Below are positions 51,487 to 60,892 of a stretch of DNA of 64,000 nucleotides, piece by piece. Each line of letters opens with the position of its first letter. Position 1 is the first letter of the stretch. The stretch is from Nocardioides renjunii (GTDB lineage Bacteria; Actinomycetota; Actinomycetes; Propionibacteriales; Nocardioidaceae). The notes beneath the pieces were generated by a model. That model was not told the origin of the DNA. It saw nothing but the letters and a program-made list of their open reading frames with translations, and did no database searches. The position numbers and the translations under genes were made by a program. The stretch is from NCBI RefSeq assembly GCF_034661175.1, contig NZ_CP141058.1, forward strand, positions 2,666,001 through 2,730,000, given 5' to 3'.

Positions 51487-52152
51487 GTGAGCGACCCGCT
51501 GCCGATGTTCCCGCTGAACACCGTGGTGTTCCCGGGGATGAGCGTGCCCCTCCACGTCTTCGAGGACCGCTACCGGATGCTGGTCCGCCACCTGCTCGAG
51601 GTCGGGGACCCGGCGGCGCGGGTGTTCGGCACCGTCGCGATCCGCGAGGGCTACGAGGTCGGCGACCACGGGGCCCAGTCGGTCTACCGGGTCGGCTGCG
51701 TCCTGCAGCTCACCGAGGCGGACCGGCGCTCCGACGGCACCTACGACATCGTGGCCGTGGCACGCGAGCGGCTCAAGCTGGAGCAGATGGAGCGCGGCGT
51801 CGACTTCCCCCAGGGCGTGGTGGCGGTGCTGCCCGAGCCGGAGGTCGAGGTCCCCCAGGAGCTGCTCGACAAGGCGCGGGCGACGTTCACGGCCTTCCGG
51901 GCCGCGATGGCCGAGCTCCAGGGCGACCCGTTCAGCGGCACGCTCCCCCGCGACCCCGACTACCTCGCCTGGACGCTGTCGGCCCTGACGCCGCTCCCGA
52001 TGGCCGAGCGGCAGTCGCTGCTCGAGGCCGAGGACGCCACCGAGCGTCTCGTGCTGGTCACCCGCCTGCTGACCGAGGAGCTGCGCGCGATCAACGTCAT
52101 CCCGTCGCTGCCCGCCACCCAGGTGGCGCGGACCGCCTGGTCCCCCAACTGA
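51487..52152 (+). CDS. LON substrate-binding domain protein
   Basis: A 221-residue stand-alone Lon N-terminal (LAN/PUA-like) domain protein. [20 protein letters not shown] and [13 protein letters not shown] are the family signature. The ATPase and protease domains of Lon are absent. A C-terminal helical part ([20 protein letters not shown]) is typical. Function of stand-alone forms is unknown, with protein-quality roles suggested. It is followed after 25 bases by ybaK on the same strand. Confidence 0.92.
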   Translation: MSDPLPMFPLNTVVFPGMSVPLHVFEDRYRMLVRHLLEVGDPAARVFGTVAIREGYEVGDHGAQSVYRVGCVLQLTEADRRSDGTYDIVAVARERLKLEQMERGVDFPQGVVAVLPEPEVEVPQELLDKARATFTAFRAAMAELQGDPFSGTLPRDPDYLAWTLSALTPLPMAERQSLLEAEDATERLVLVTRLLTEELRAINVIPSLPATQVARTAWSPN

Positions 52153-52177
52153 CACGGCCGACCGGAGCCGGGCACCC

Positions 52178-52672
52178 ATGGCGAAGAAGTCCCGCGCGGG
52201 CGGTGGCGGTACGCCGGCCACGGTGGCGCTGACGGCCGCGGGCGTGGCGTTCGAGGTGCGCGCCTACGAGCACGACCCCCGGGCCACGTCGTTCGGGCTC
52301 GAGGCGGCCGAGGCGCTGGGCGCGGACCCGGCACGCGTGTTCAAGACGCTTCTGGCCTCGCTCGACGGCCGGCTGGTCGTCGGCGTCGTGCCGGTCTCGG
52401 GCCAGCTGGACCTCAAGGCCCTCGCCCGGGCGCTCGGCGGCAGCAAGGCCGTGATGGCGGAGGTCGCCGCGGCCGAGCGCGCGACCGGCTACGTCGCCGG
52501 CGGCATCTCGCCGGTGGGCCAGAAGCGCGCGCACCCGACGGTCCTCGACGCGTCCGCGCTGGACCACGACACGATCCTCGTGTCGGGCGGTCGCCGCGGC
52601 TTCGACATCGAGCTGGCACCGCGCGACCTGATGGCGGTCACCGGAGCGGTGACCGCCACCATCGGTCGCTGA
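52178..52672 (+). CDS. ybaK: Cys-tRNA(Pro) deacylase, YbaK family
   Basis: A 164-residue trans-editing enzyme that hydrolyses Cys-tRNA(Pro) misacylated by ProRS. Features are TPATVALTAAGVAFEVRAYE at the start, the catalytic lysine in ARVFKTLLA, and GYVAGGISPVGQKRAHPTVL. GGAG precedes the ATG. It is probably cotranscribed with the LON-domain gene and converges with the DUF3352 gene. Confidence 0.93.
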   Translation: MAKKSRAGGGGTPATVALTAAGVAFEVRAYEHDPRATSFGLEAAEALGADPARVFKTLLASLDGRLVVGVVPVSGQLDLKALARALGGSKAVMAEVAAAERATGYVAGGISPVGQKRAHPTVLDASALDHDTILVSGGRRGFDIELAPRDLMAVTGAVTATIGR

Positions 52673-52677
52673 GCGGG

Positions 52678-54300
52678 TCAGTCGGTGGTCAGCCTCATCC
52701 GGCCGTGGACGACGTCGCCGTCGACCCAGCCGCTCACGCCGAACGCCGACAGCGGCTCGAGGTTCTCGCTGACCTCAGGCATGTCCTCGGTGAGCCGGAC
52801 GAGCCAGTTGTCGTCGGCGTCGAAGTTGACGTAGAGCACCGTCTGCGCATCGCCGTCCTCGACGACCGAGGTGTAGTCGTCGCTGCCGCCGAGGTCGCCC
52901 TCGGACTCGAGCGCGCCGCGGTAGTCGTCCTGGAGCGCCAGCACGGCGTAGCCGTCACCCTCGGTGACCTTCATGTAGTCGGCCAGCTCGGGGCCCGCCT
53001 GGGCCGCGATCTTGTCGAGCACCGCCTGGATCTCCCCGGCGTCGCCCTTGATCTTGATGCCGACCGGCACCTCGCCCGGGCCGCCGTTGGCGATGGCGTC
53101 GGGGTCGATCCCGCTGCCGAGGGAGACCGTGACGCCCTCACCGAGCAGGGTCTCGAGGTCCTCGGGGAACGCCAGCCCCGTCTCGGTCTCCAGCTGCGCG
53201 AGCTGCTCGTCGATCGTGGCGCTGTCCTCGGGCAGGGTCGACCTGACGTAGTCGAGCATCGCCTGCGCCCAGCCCTCCTCGAGCGCGAAGCCGAACGCGG
53301 CCACGGTGTCGGTCGGCAGGCCGGCGACCATGGACACCCCGGCGTCGCCGTCGACGAACTTGGTCATGTCCTGCTGGTAGTTGGACATGGCGTACTCGAC
53401 CTCGACGCCGCCGTCGTCGAAGCGCACCGTGGCCGCCGCGCCGTCGAAGTCGTCGATCATCTGCTGCAGCTCCTCGGGGACCTCCTCGCCGGACATCCCG
53501 TCGGGAGACGTGCCGGGCACGCCGCCGAGCATGGCGCCCATCCCGGCCGCGTCGTCGAGGTACTGCGCGGCCGCCTTGGCGACGTAGACGGACATGAAGC
53601 CGTCACCGCCGGCCTCCCCGGTCCACTTCTCGAAGGACGCGTCACCGGCCAGGGAGCCACCGTCGGCGGCGTCCACGACCTGCTGGGCGATCTCCTCGGT
53701 CTCGGCGACGACGATCCAGTCACCGTCGACGACCCAGCCGCCCACGTCGCCCTCGGCACCTGCCTCGGCGCCACCGCACGTCTCGATGAGCGTGGCGAGG
53801 CCGTCCTCCGCCTTGCCGGCGTCGGTGGTCTGCACGATGCCGACGGCAGCGGGCTCGTCCTCGCCCAGGTCGACCGCGGCCATCGCGGCGCGCGAGCCGA
53901 GCCACGGCTCCACGTCGGAGGCGTAGTCGAGGCCCTCGCACTCGCCGGACTTCGTGACCTCCTCGAAGAACCGCTCACGCAGGTCGTCGTCGGTCTCGAG
54001 GTCGACCTTGTCGGTGAAGCCCGGGAACTTGCGCAGCGTCCGGATCGCCTCGATCTTCTGACCCCCACTGGGGTCGAGGTCGACGCTGAAGTAGGCGACG
54101 GTCGAGTCGGGGAGCGCCTCGGCCGGCTGGGCGCCGGTGGCGAAGAAGCTCGTCGCCGCCCACGCGCCGCCCGCCACGACGGCACCGCCGGCGACGAGCG
54201 CGCCGACCGCGATGAGGCGCTTGCGGTTGTCGTTGTCGGGTGCGGCCGCTGCCGGGCCCGACGTGTCGAGGTAGTCCGGGCCGCCCGGTGTCATGCTCAT
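52678..54300 (-). CDS. DUF3352 membrane-anchored extracytoplasmic protein
   Basis: A 540-residue protein. A short cytoplasmic head precedes one membrane helix (LIAVGALVAGGAVVAGGAW, about 29-47). A large acidic extracellular region (DUF3352) begins LPDSTVAYFSVDLDPSGGQK. Its composition is rich in Asp, Glu and Gly. No catalytic motif is visible. The family is actinobacterial and uncharacterised. Two overlapping starts (ATGAGCATG) are possible. Confidence 0.9.
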   Translation of the reverse strand: MSMTPGGPDYLDTSGPAAAAPDNDNRKRLIAVGALVAGGAVVAGGAWAATSFFATGAQPAEALPDSTVAYFSVDLDPSGGQKIEAIRTLRKFPGFTDKVDLETDDDLRERFFEEVTKSGECEGLDYASDVEPWLGSRAAMAAVDLGEDEPAAVGIVQTTDAGKAEDGLATLIETCGGAEAGAEGDVGGWVVDGDWIVVAETEEIAQQVVDAADGGSLAGDASFEKWTGEAGGDGFMSVYVAKAAAQYLDDAAGMGAMLGGVPGTSPDGMSGEEVPEELQQMIDDFDGAAATVRFDDGGVEVEYAMSNYQQDMTKFVDGDAGVSMVAGLPTDTVAAFGFALEEGWAQAMLDYVRSTLPEDSATIDEQLAQLETETGLAFPEDLETLLGEGVTVSLGSGIDPDAIANGGPGEVPVGIKIKGDAGEIQAVLDKIAAQAGPELADYMKVTEGDGYAVLALQDDYRGALESEGDLGGSDDYTSVVEDGDAQTVLYVNFDADDNWLVRLTEDMPEVSENLEPLSAFGVSGWVDGDVVHGRMRLTTD

Positions 54301-54369
54301 GTAGGTCCTGCTCCCCCGTTGCGCCGACCCCGAGGAGCTCGGGACCGGCCGTGATTGGTCGCGGTCAGC

Positions 54370-54939
54370 CTACCCACGCGAACGGCCCGCGAACCCCCGA
54401 CTTCCCAACAGATAGGTCCCGACCAGACCAGTCATCGCTCCCGCCGGGAACGCCACCAGCGCGGTGGAGTGCCACGGCACCCGGTCGGGATCGGGGGCGG
54501 TCAGGCCGAGGCCGCCCGGGAGCTCGGTGTAGTCGGGCTGCCCGGCGGCGAGCGCCTGCGGGTCGGCCGGGCCGAGGGAGCTGCCGACGGCGTACATCAC
54601 GACGCCCGCCAGCCCGGCGCCGACGAGGACGGCCAGCAGGGTGGCGGTCTCGTGGTGTCGCCAGAGGCCGGCCAGCACCCCGAGCAGCAGCCCGAGCGGG
54701 AACGCGATGAGGACGAACAGCGCGATGCCCTCGAACGACACGTCCGGTCCGGCGGGCTCGAGGAACCACCGGCCCTGGTAGGTCAGACCGGTCGGGGGCT
54801 CCCACAGCCGCTCCCACAGCAGGCCGGCGCCGGCTCCCGCCACCGCGAAGGCGGCCAGGACCAGCACGATCCTCCGCAGCAGGGGCCGCTGCGAGCCGAC
54901 ACCGGTGTGCTCGAGCGACTCGTGCGTCACCGTGCTCAT
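54370..54939 (-). CDS. Four-helix membrane protein coupled to dnaE
   Basis: A 189-residue membrane protein with helices at LLRRIVLVLAAFAVAGAGAG, FEGIALFVLIAFPLGLLLGV, TLLAVLVGAGLAGVVMYAVG and VAFPAGAMTGLVGTYLLG. The layout resembles DUF2567-type actinobacterial membrane proteins, but I cannot confirm the family. ATG 54939 overlaps the dnaE stop (ATGA), so it is translated with the replicative polymerase. A functional link is not evident. Confidence 0.75.
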   Translation of the reverse strand: MSTVTHESLEHTGVGSQRPLLRRIVLVLAAFAVAGAGAGLLWERLWEPPTGLTYQGRWFLEPAGPDVSFEGIALFVLIAFPLGLLLGVLAGLWRHHETATLLAVLVGAGLAGVVMYAVGSSLGPADPQALAAGQPDYTELPGGLGLTAPDPDRVPWHSTALVAFPAGAMTGLVGTYLLGSRGFAGRSRG

Positions 54940-57900
54940 CCGGTCAGGCACCCCGGTCCGAGCAGCTGCTTGAGGTCGGCGAACAAGGCGGGGCTCGGGC
55001 TCACGCGCAGGTTGTCGTCGAGGCGCAGCACCTTGGTGGAGCTGCGGGTCAGGAGCCGCAGCTGCACCTCGGTCATGCCCGGGTGGGTGCCGAGGACGTC
55101 GCGCAGCTGCGCCACGACGGGCGGCGTGCAGCGCGTCGACGGCAGGCTGATGACCACCGGGCCCGCAGGTCCCTGGGTGAGGTCGGGCGCCGTGACCTCC
55201 TGCGCCCGCAGCTCGGGCTGGTCCTTGTCGCGCGACAGGTTGCCCTTGATCCGCACGATCTGGTCCTCGACGAGGAGGGTGGAGGCCAGCGTGTAGGCGC
55301 TCGGGAACAGCAGCACGTCGATGGCGCCGTCGAGGTCCTCGAGCGTGATGGTGGCCCACGGGTCGCCGCGCTTGGTGATCTTGCGCTGCACCGAGGTGAT
55401 CAGGCCGCTGACCGTGAGGGTCGAGCCGTGGGCGCGGTCCTCGTCGAGCAGGAGCTGGCCGATGGTGCAGTCGGTGCCCTGGGACAGCACGTGCTCGAGG
55501 CCGAGGAGGGGGTGGTCGGACACGTAGAGCCCGAGCATCTCCCTCTCGTGGCCGAGCAGGGTCATCTTGTCCCAGTCGTCGATGTCGGGGATGGTCACGC
55601 TCACGCCGAAGCCGGCGTCGTCCTCGCTCAGCCCGCCGAAGAGCGAGTCCTGGCCGATCGCCTCGTTCTTCTTGAGGTCGACGAACTGGTCGACGGCCGT
55701 CTCGTGCACCGCGGCGAGCGCGCGCCGCTTGTGCTTCATGTCGTCGAACGCGCCGGCCTTGATCAGCGACTCCACGACGCGCTTGTTGCACACGAGCGCG
55801 GGGACCTTCTCCATGAAGTCGTTGAAGTCGGCGTAGCGGTCCTTCTCCTCGCGCGCGGCCACGATGCCGGCGACGACGTTGTGGCCGACGTTGCGCACGG
55901 CGGTGAGGCCGAAGCGGATGTCGTTGCCGACCGGGGTGAAGTCGGCGTGGGACTCGTTGACGTCGGGCGGCAGCACCTGGATCTTCATCCGGCGGCACTC
56001 GTTGAGGTAGATCGCCATCTTGTCCTTGTCGTCCTTCACGGACGTGAGGAGGGCGGCCATGTACTCGGTCGGGTAGTTGGCCTTGAGGTAGGCGGTCCAG
56101 TAGGTGATGACGCCGTAGGCCGCGGAGTGCGACTTGTTGAACGCGTAGTCGGAGAACGGGAGCAGGATCTCCCACAGCTTGTCGATCGCGACCTGCGGGA
56201 AGCCCCGCTCGAGCATGCCGGCCTGGAAGCCGGCGTACTGCTTGTCGAGCTCCTCCTTCTTCTTCTTGCCCATCGCGCGGCGCAGGTTGTCGGCGGCCCC
56301 CAGGGTGAAGCCCGCGAGCACCTGCGCGATCGCCATCACCTGCTCCTGGTAGACGATCAGGCCGTAGGTCTCCCCCAGCACCGGCTCGAGCGCGTCGGCG
56401 AGCGCCGGGTGGATCGGCTCGATCGCCTCGCGGCCGTTCTTGCGGCGGGCGTACTTGTTGTGCGAGTCGGCGCCCATCGGACCGGGGCGGTAGAGGGCGC
56501 TGACGGCCGTGATGTCGGCGAACGCGTCGGGCTGCAGCGAGCGCAGCAGGGACCGCATGCCCGAGCCGTCGAGCTGGAAGACGCCGAGCGTGTCACCGCG
56601 GCCCATCAGCTCGTAGGTCGCGCGGTCGTCGAAGCCCAGCTCCTCCAGGACGACCGTCTCGGCCCGGTTGACCTCGATGTTGCGCACAGCGTCGTCGAGG
56701 ATGCGGAGGTTGGACAGGCCGAGGAAGTCCATCTTGACCAGCCCGAGCGACTCGCACATCGGGTAGTCGAACTGGGTGATGACCGCGCCGTCCTGCGGAC
56801 GGGCCATGATCGGCACGATGTCGATGAGCGGCTCGCTCGACATGATCACGCCGGCGGCGTGCACGCCCCAGTTGCGGATCTGCCCCTCGAGGCCGACCGC
56901 GGTCTCGTAGATCGTGCGGACATCGGGGTCCTGGCCGTGCAGCGCGCGGAACTCGCCGCCGTCGTTGTAGCGCTTGTGGTCGGCGTTGAAGATGTCCTTG
57001 AGCGCGACGCCCTTGCCCATCACGTCGGCGGGGTAGGCCTTGGTGATCCGGTCGCCGATCGCGAAGCCGTGGTCGAGGACGCGGGCGGCGTCCTTGATGG
57101 CGGCCTTGGCCTTGAGCCGTCCGAACGTCGCGATCTGGGCGACCCGGTCGGCGCCGTACTTCTGGCTGACGTAGGTGATGACCTCGCCGCGCCGGGCGTC
57201 GTCGAAGTCGATGTCGAAGTCGGGCATGGAGGGGCGCTCGGGGTTGAGGAAGCGCTCGAAGAACAGGCCGTGCTCCAGCGGGCACAGGTCGGTGATGCGC
57301 AGCGCGTAGGCCGCGATCGACCCGGCACCCGAGCCGCGGCCGGGACCGACGCGGATGCCGTTGTCCTTGGCCCAGTTGATGAAGTCGGCGACCACGAGGT
57401 AGTAGCCGCAGTAGCCCTTCTGCGAGATGATCGCGAGCTCCATCTCGACCCGGTCGCGCACCTGCTGGTCGAGCCGCTCGCCGGGGTAGCGCGCCTCGAT
57501 GCCTCGCCACACCTCCTTGCGGAACCAGGAGTCCTCGGACTCGCCCTCAGGCACGTCGGCGCGTGCCATGTAGCCGCCGGTGGACTCGGTGAACTCGACC
57601 TCGCAGCGCTCGGCGATGGCGAGGGTGTTGTCGCACGCCTCGGGCATCCCGAACTGCTCGCCCCACAGCTGCCGCATCTCGGCGGCGGACTTGATGTAGT
57701 AGCCACCGCCGTCGAACTTGAGCCGGTTGGTGTCGGAGAGCCGCTTGCCGGAGGCGACGCAGATGAGCGCGTCGTGGGCGGCGGCGTCCTCGGGGTTGTT
57801 GTAGTGGGAGTCGTTGGTGGCGATGGGCGGGATGCCCATCTGCTTGCCGAGGCGCAGCAGGTCGTCGCGGACCCGCTTCTCGATGTCGATCCCGTGGTCC

Positions 57901-58493
57901 ATGAGCTCGAGGAACACGTTGTCGCGCCCGAAGATCTCCTGGAGCTCGCCGGCCTCGCGCACCGCCTCGTCGTACTGGCCCAGGCGCAGCCGCGTCTGGA
58001 TCGCCCCGCTGGGGCAGCCGGTGCTGACGATGAGGCCCTTGCTGTGCTCGGCGAGGATCTCCTTGTCCATGCGGGGCTTGTAGAAGTAGCCCTCCATGCT
58101 CGAGCGGGACGAGAGCCGGAACAGGTTGTGCATGCCTTCGGTGCTCTCGGCCCACATCGTCATGTGGGTGTAGGCGCCACCGCCCGCGACGTCGTTGCCG
58201 CCCTCCTCGGCCAGGTCGCCCTGGCCCCAGCGGACCCGGCGGCGCTCGCCGCGCTGGGTGCCGGGCGTGATGTAGGCCTCGATGCCGATGATCGGCTTGA
58301 TGCCGGCCCGCTTGGCCTTGCTGTAGAAGTCGTAGGCCCCGTGCAGGTTGCCGTGGTCGGTCATCGCGATCGCCGGCATGCCGAGGTCGCTGGTGCGGCT
58401 GAACAGGCCGTCGAGCAGCGACGCCCCGTCGAGCATGGAGTACTCGGTGTGCACGTGGAGATGCACGAAGCTGTCGTGTGAGCCGGCCGACAT
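54936..58493 (-). CDS. dnaE: Replicative DNA polymerase III alpha subunit, DnaE1
   Basis: An 1185-residue C-family polymerase. The PHP domain starts at residue 10 (FVHLHVHTEYSMLDGASLLD), the palm has VGPGRGSGAGSIAAYAL and catalytic MPDFDIDFDDARRGEV. The thumb/fingers, a helix-hairpin-helix and a C-terminal OB fold (LTVSGLITSVQRKITKRGD) follow. The C-terminal domain ends LKQLLGPGCLTG. Intact PHP metal ligands suggest intrinsic proofreading, as in mycobacterial DnaE1. GGAG precedes the ATG at 58493. Confidence 0.98.
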   Translation of the reverse strand: MSAGSHDSFVHLHVHTEYSMLDGASLLDGLFSRTSDLGMPAIAMTDHGNLHGAYDFYSKAKRAGIKPIIGIEAYITPGTQRGERRRVRWGQGDLAEEGGNDVAGGGAYTHMTMWAESTEGMHNLFRLSSRSSMEGYFYKPRMDKEILAEHSKGLIVSTGCPSGAIQTRLRLGQYDEAVREAGELQEIFGRDNVFLELMDHGIDIEKRVRDDLLRLGKQMGIPPIATNDSHYNNPEDAAAHDALICVASGKRLSDTNRLKFDGGGYYIKSAAEMRQLWGEQFGMPEACDNTLAIAERCEVEFTESTGGYMARADVPEGESEDSWFRKEVWRGIEARYPGERLDQQVRDRVEMELAIISQKGYCGYYLVVADFINWAKDNGIRVGPGRGSGAGSIAAYALRITDLCPLEHGLFFERFLNPERPSMPDFDIDFDDARRGEVITYVSQKYGADRVAQIATFGRLKAKAAIKDAARVLDHGFAIGDRITKAYPADVMGKGVALKDIFNADHKRYNDGGEFRALHGQDPDVRTIYETAVGLEGQIRNWGVHAAGVIMSSEPLIDIVPIMARPQDGAVITQFDYPMCESLGLVKMDFLGLSNLRILDDAVRNIEVNRAETVVLEELGFDDRATYELMGRGDTLGVFQLDGSGMRSLLRSLQPDAFADITAVSALYRPGPMGADSHNKYARRKNGREAIEPIHPALADALEPVLGETYGLIVYQEQVMAIAQVLAGFTLGAADNLRRAMGKKKKEELDKQYAGFQAGMLERGFPQVAIDKLWEILLPFSDYAFNKSHSAAYGVITYWTAYLKANYPTEYMAALLTSVKDDKDKMAIYLNECRRMKIQVLPPDVNESHADFTPVGNDIRFGLTAVRNVGHNVVAGIVAAREEKDRYADFNDFMEKVPALVCNKRVVESLIKAGAFDDMKHKRRALAAVHETAVDQFVDLKKNEAIGQDSLFGGLSEDDAGFGVSVTIPDIDDWDKMTLLGHEREMLGLYVSDHPLLGLEHVLSQGTDCTIGQLLLDEDRAHGSTLTVSGLITSVQRKITKRGDPWATITLEDLDGAIDVLLFPSAYTLASTLLVEDQIVRIKGNLSRDKDQPELRAQEVTAPDLTQGPAGPVVISLPSTRCTPPVVAQLRDVLGTHPGMTEVQLRLLTRSSTKVLRLDDNLRVSPSPALFADLKQLLGPGCLTG

Positions 58494-58584
58494 GGAGGAG
58501 TCTTCCGCACCTTTCAGGGGGTCGCAGACGGGGGTCGATCAGGGAGCGGGTGCTGACTGCGCAGCGAGAGGGGGAAGAGCAGCA

Positions 58585-58590
58585 AGCCTA
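58585..58590 (-). promoter_or_regulatory. -10 element TAGGCT for dnaE, built on the DUF2332 stop codon
   Basis: TAGGCT on the minus strand begins with the TAG stop of the upstream DUF2332 gene (58590-58588). It would give dnaE a leader of about 85 bases with a ribosome site. The -35 region is poor. Confidence 0.35.
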
Positions 58591-59592
58591 CGACAGTGTG
58601 CCGGTCCCCACCGACAGGACACTCGACCGGTCGAGCCAGTCGACGGCGTGCCCGTGGCCGTGGCTGAGGGCCACCGGCCGGCCGTCCAGGGCGGTGACGA
58701 AGCGGCCGCTCGGCACCTCGAGGTCGCCGGTCACCCCGGGCAGCACGCGGCGTCCCTCGTTGCTGATCCACCGGCACCGCCCGGCCTCCACGAGCCCGGT
58801 CATCAGCTCGTGGAACCGCCGTCGGCCGGGCTCCTCGAGGTAGGCGATCACCGCCGAGTGCATGACGACGGGGGTGCCGTGCGCCGCCGCCTCCTCGAGC
58901 AGCCCCGGGAGGTGGTCGAACAGGTCTCCCCGGACCACGGCGGGCGGGTCCTGGGCGGCGACGCCGACGGCCGCGCGGAGCCGCTCGCGCCGCTCGTCCT
59001 GCTCGGGCCACACCAGGTTCTCCAGCCACGCCATGGCGTCGGGGTCGGCCACGTCGAGGGGGTTGAGGTCGACCCCGCCGCGCCACGCGACCACGGGGTG
59101 ACCGGCCGGGACCGGCAACGCTCCGGTCGCGTCGGCCCGCAGCACCGGGCCGCCGCTGCCCCGCAGCCCACCGAGCGGCGGCCAGTCGTAGTCGTAGCGG
59201 TCGGGGAAGAGGCACAGCCCGGCACTGGCGCCGACCTCGATGAGCGCCAGCGGGCCCTCGACCAGCCCAAGCACGGGCGTGAGCGCGGCGAGCCGGCCCA
59301 CCTCGTTGGTCTGGGTGGCCCGCGTCATCACCGTCGACCGGACGGCGGCCTCCTGCCCGAGCAGCACGCTGCGGAGCCCGGCGTACGGTCCGGGCGCGGG
59401 AGCACCGTGCCAGCGGGCGGCGGCGAAGACGAGGTTGGGCTGGCGCTTCATCGCCGGCAGGGTCCCCAGCCAGGCGAGCACCTCGTCGTCGTCGACGACC
59501 CCCAGCGCCCACTCCTCGAAGCAGGGCGAGTCGCCCGCGGCGTAGGCGGCGAAGTCTCGGTAGGCCGCGATGACGTCGTCGTGGACCAGCAC
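58588..59592 (-). CDS. DUF2332 protein (SAM-methyltransferase-like fold)
   Basis: A 334-residue protein of the actinobacterial DUF2332 family. Conserved segments include GDSPCFEEWALGVVDDDEVL, ATQTNEVGRLAAL, LIEVGASAGLCLFPDRYDYD, WRGGVDLNPLDV, and VVMHSAVIAYLEEPGRRRF. The EVGASAGL loop looks like a Rossmann-type nucleotide or SAM site, but activity is not established. The GTG at 59592 is the start. It ends in TAG. Confidence 0.88.
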   Translation of the reverse strand: MLVHDDVIAAYRDFAAYAAGDSPCFEEWALGVVDDDEVLAWLGTLPAMKRQPNLVFAAARWHGAPAPGPYAGLRSVLLGQEAAVRSTVMTRATQTNEVGRLAALTPVLGLVEGPLALIEVGASAGLCLFPDRYDYDWPPLGGLRGSGGPVLRADATGALPVPAGHPVVAWRGGVDLNPLDVADPDAMAWLENLVWPEQDERRERLRAAVGVAAQDPPAVVRGDLFDHLPGLLEEAAAHGTPVVMHSAVIAYLEEPGRRRFHELMTGLVEAGRCRWISNEGRRVLPGVTGDLEVPSGRFVTALDGRPVALSHGHGHAVDWLDRSSVLSVGTGTLS

Positions 59593-59622
59593 GGGTCCAT
59601 CCTGCCCGGTGACCGGCAGCGC

Positions 59623-60141
59623 TCAGCGCCGGACCGCGAACGGGCCACCCGGACCGGTGCCGGCGTTGCCCATCCGGATGCCGGAGAACTCCAGGCCGCT
59701 GGCCCGCACCTCCTCGAAGTGGCCGTCGAGGGCGGGCAGCACGCGCAGCTCGATGCCGTGGTCGCGGTGCAGCCCGAGCAGGTCGCCCACCTCGATCGGC
59801 GGGCCCAGCGGTGCCACCGCGTGCGTGGCGACGTGGGCGTGTGGCCGCTCCCCGAACGGCTCGAAGTCCGTGGCCGCGAAGCGGTAGGCGTACAGCGTCG
59901 TGGTGCGGATCGTGTCCGACCACGCCTCCTCCACCGCGTGGACGCGGGGCCTGGTGTCGGACCACGAGCAGACGCGGGGGCACTGCCGCGGGAACCAGTA
60001 GCAGGGCGCGTTCAGCGCGTCGACCGTCCAGACGTACGCCTCGGGCTGGCGCGCCGTCCGGGCGACGTGCGGCACGAACCGCTCGATCCCGGGGTCCTCG
60101 CTGAAGTGGAGCAGCTCTCCGGGGCGTGGCAGCACCGGCAC
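59623..60141 (-). CDS. DUF6886-family protein
   Basis: A 172-residue protein with the DUF6886 features ELLHFSEDPGIERFVPHVA, YVWTVDALNAPCYWFPRQCP, and an arginine/tryptophan-rich middle (CSWSDTRPRVHAVEEAWSD). The fold resembles ADP-ribosyl or RES-like small domains only loosely. Function is unknown. The GTG at 60141 gives MPVLPRPGELLHF. It lies between DUF2332 and the GNAT fusion, all on the minus strand but with gaps of about 30 bases. Confidence 0.8.
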   Translation of the reverse strand: MPVLPRPGELLHFSEDPGIERFVPHVARTARQPEAYVWTVDALNAPCYWFPRQCPRVCSWSDTRPRVHAVEEAWSDTIRTTTLYAYRFAATDFEPFGERPHAHVATHAVAPLGPPIEVGDLLGLHRDHGIELRVLPALDGHFEEVRASGLEFSGIRMGNAGTGPGGPFAVRR

Positions 60142-60171
60142 ATCATGCCCCCGCGCCCAACCGTCCCGCGG

Positions 60172-60888
60172 TCACTCGCGGCGCAGTGCCTCGAGCGACG
60201 CCTCGACCGACTCGGCGATGATGACGTCGACGATGCGGGCGACCCGCTCCTCGCCCAGCTCCGGCACCACCGCCGCCACCCGGCGCGCGATCTCCGCCTC
60301 CCGGCGGGGGTCACGCTCGGTGGTGGGCTTGACGAGCTGCACCGCCCGGGTGAGGGCCGTACGACGGGCGAGGACGTCGCCGAGCACGAGGTCGACCTCG
60401 TCGATCATCGAGCGGAAGCAGCCGAGCGGGTCGTGGCCGGGCCACACCAGCCTGATGTCGGGCGCCCGCTCCTCGTTGGCGGTGCCGTCGGTGCGCTCGA
60501 GGGCCACGAAGCCGTGGCGGGCGTAGAAGTCGCGAGCCGGGCGGTTGGACTCGAAGACCCACAGCCCGACCCCCTCCGGGTGGTCCGCGAGCACCCGCTG
60601 CAGCAGCAGCGTGCCGACCCCTCGCCCCTGGGCGTCCGGGTGGACGTAGAGGTCGTCGAGCCAGGTCGGCGTGGAGCGGGTGTAGCCGACCACGCGTCCT
60701 CCGGACGTCGCGACCCGCACGTCGTGGGCCGCCAGGTCCCAGCTGCGCACCCAGGCGCGTACGTCGTCGTCGGTGTGCACGGCCGGCGGGAACGCGTCGC
60801 CGGCGCCGAGGCGCGCGGCCAGGTGCACGTCCGCGACCTCGGGGAGGTCGGCGGTCGTGGCCGCGCGGAGCTCGGTGCCGGCTCGCAT
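60172..60888 (-). CDS. GNAT acetyltransferase-chorismate mutase (AroQ-like) fusion
   Basis: A 238-residue two-domain protein. Residues 5-150 form a GNAT domain with the acetyl-CoA loop VHPDAQGRGVGTLLLQRVL and late FESNRPARDFYARHGFVAL. Residues 158-236 match the AroQ chorismate mutase helix bundle: FRSMIDEVDLVLGDVLARR, LVKPTTERDPRREAEIARRV, and IIAESVEASLE. The usual arginines, lysine and DPRRE motif are present, and the terminal glutamine of E. coli AroQ is replaced by glutamate. It starts 4 bases after rluD. Fusion of these domains is uncommon. Confidence 0.82.
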   Translation of the reverse strand: MRAGTELRAATTADLPEVADVHLAARLGAGDAFPPAVHTDDDVRAWVRSWDLAAHDVRVATSGGRVVGYTRSTPTWLDDLYVHPDAQGRGVGTLLLQRVLADHPEGVGLWVFESNRPARDFYARHGFVALERTDGTANEERAPDIRLVWPGHDPLGCFRSMIDEVDLVLGDVLARRTALTRAVQLVKPTTERDPRREAEIARRVAAVVPELGEERVARIVDVIIAESVEASLEALRRE

Positions 60889-60892
60889 CGCC

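Noticed and set aside
55083-58481. An 1132-codon frame antisense to dnaE
   Set aside because: It is a shadow of the dnaE codon pattern. No family is recognisable, and dnaE is complete.
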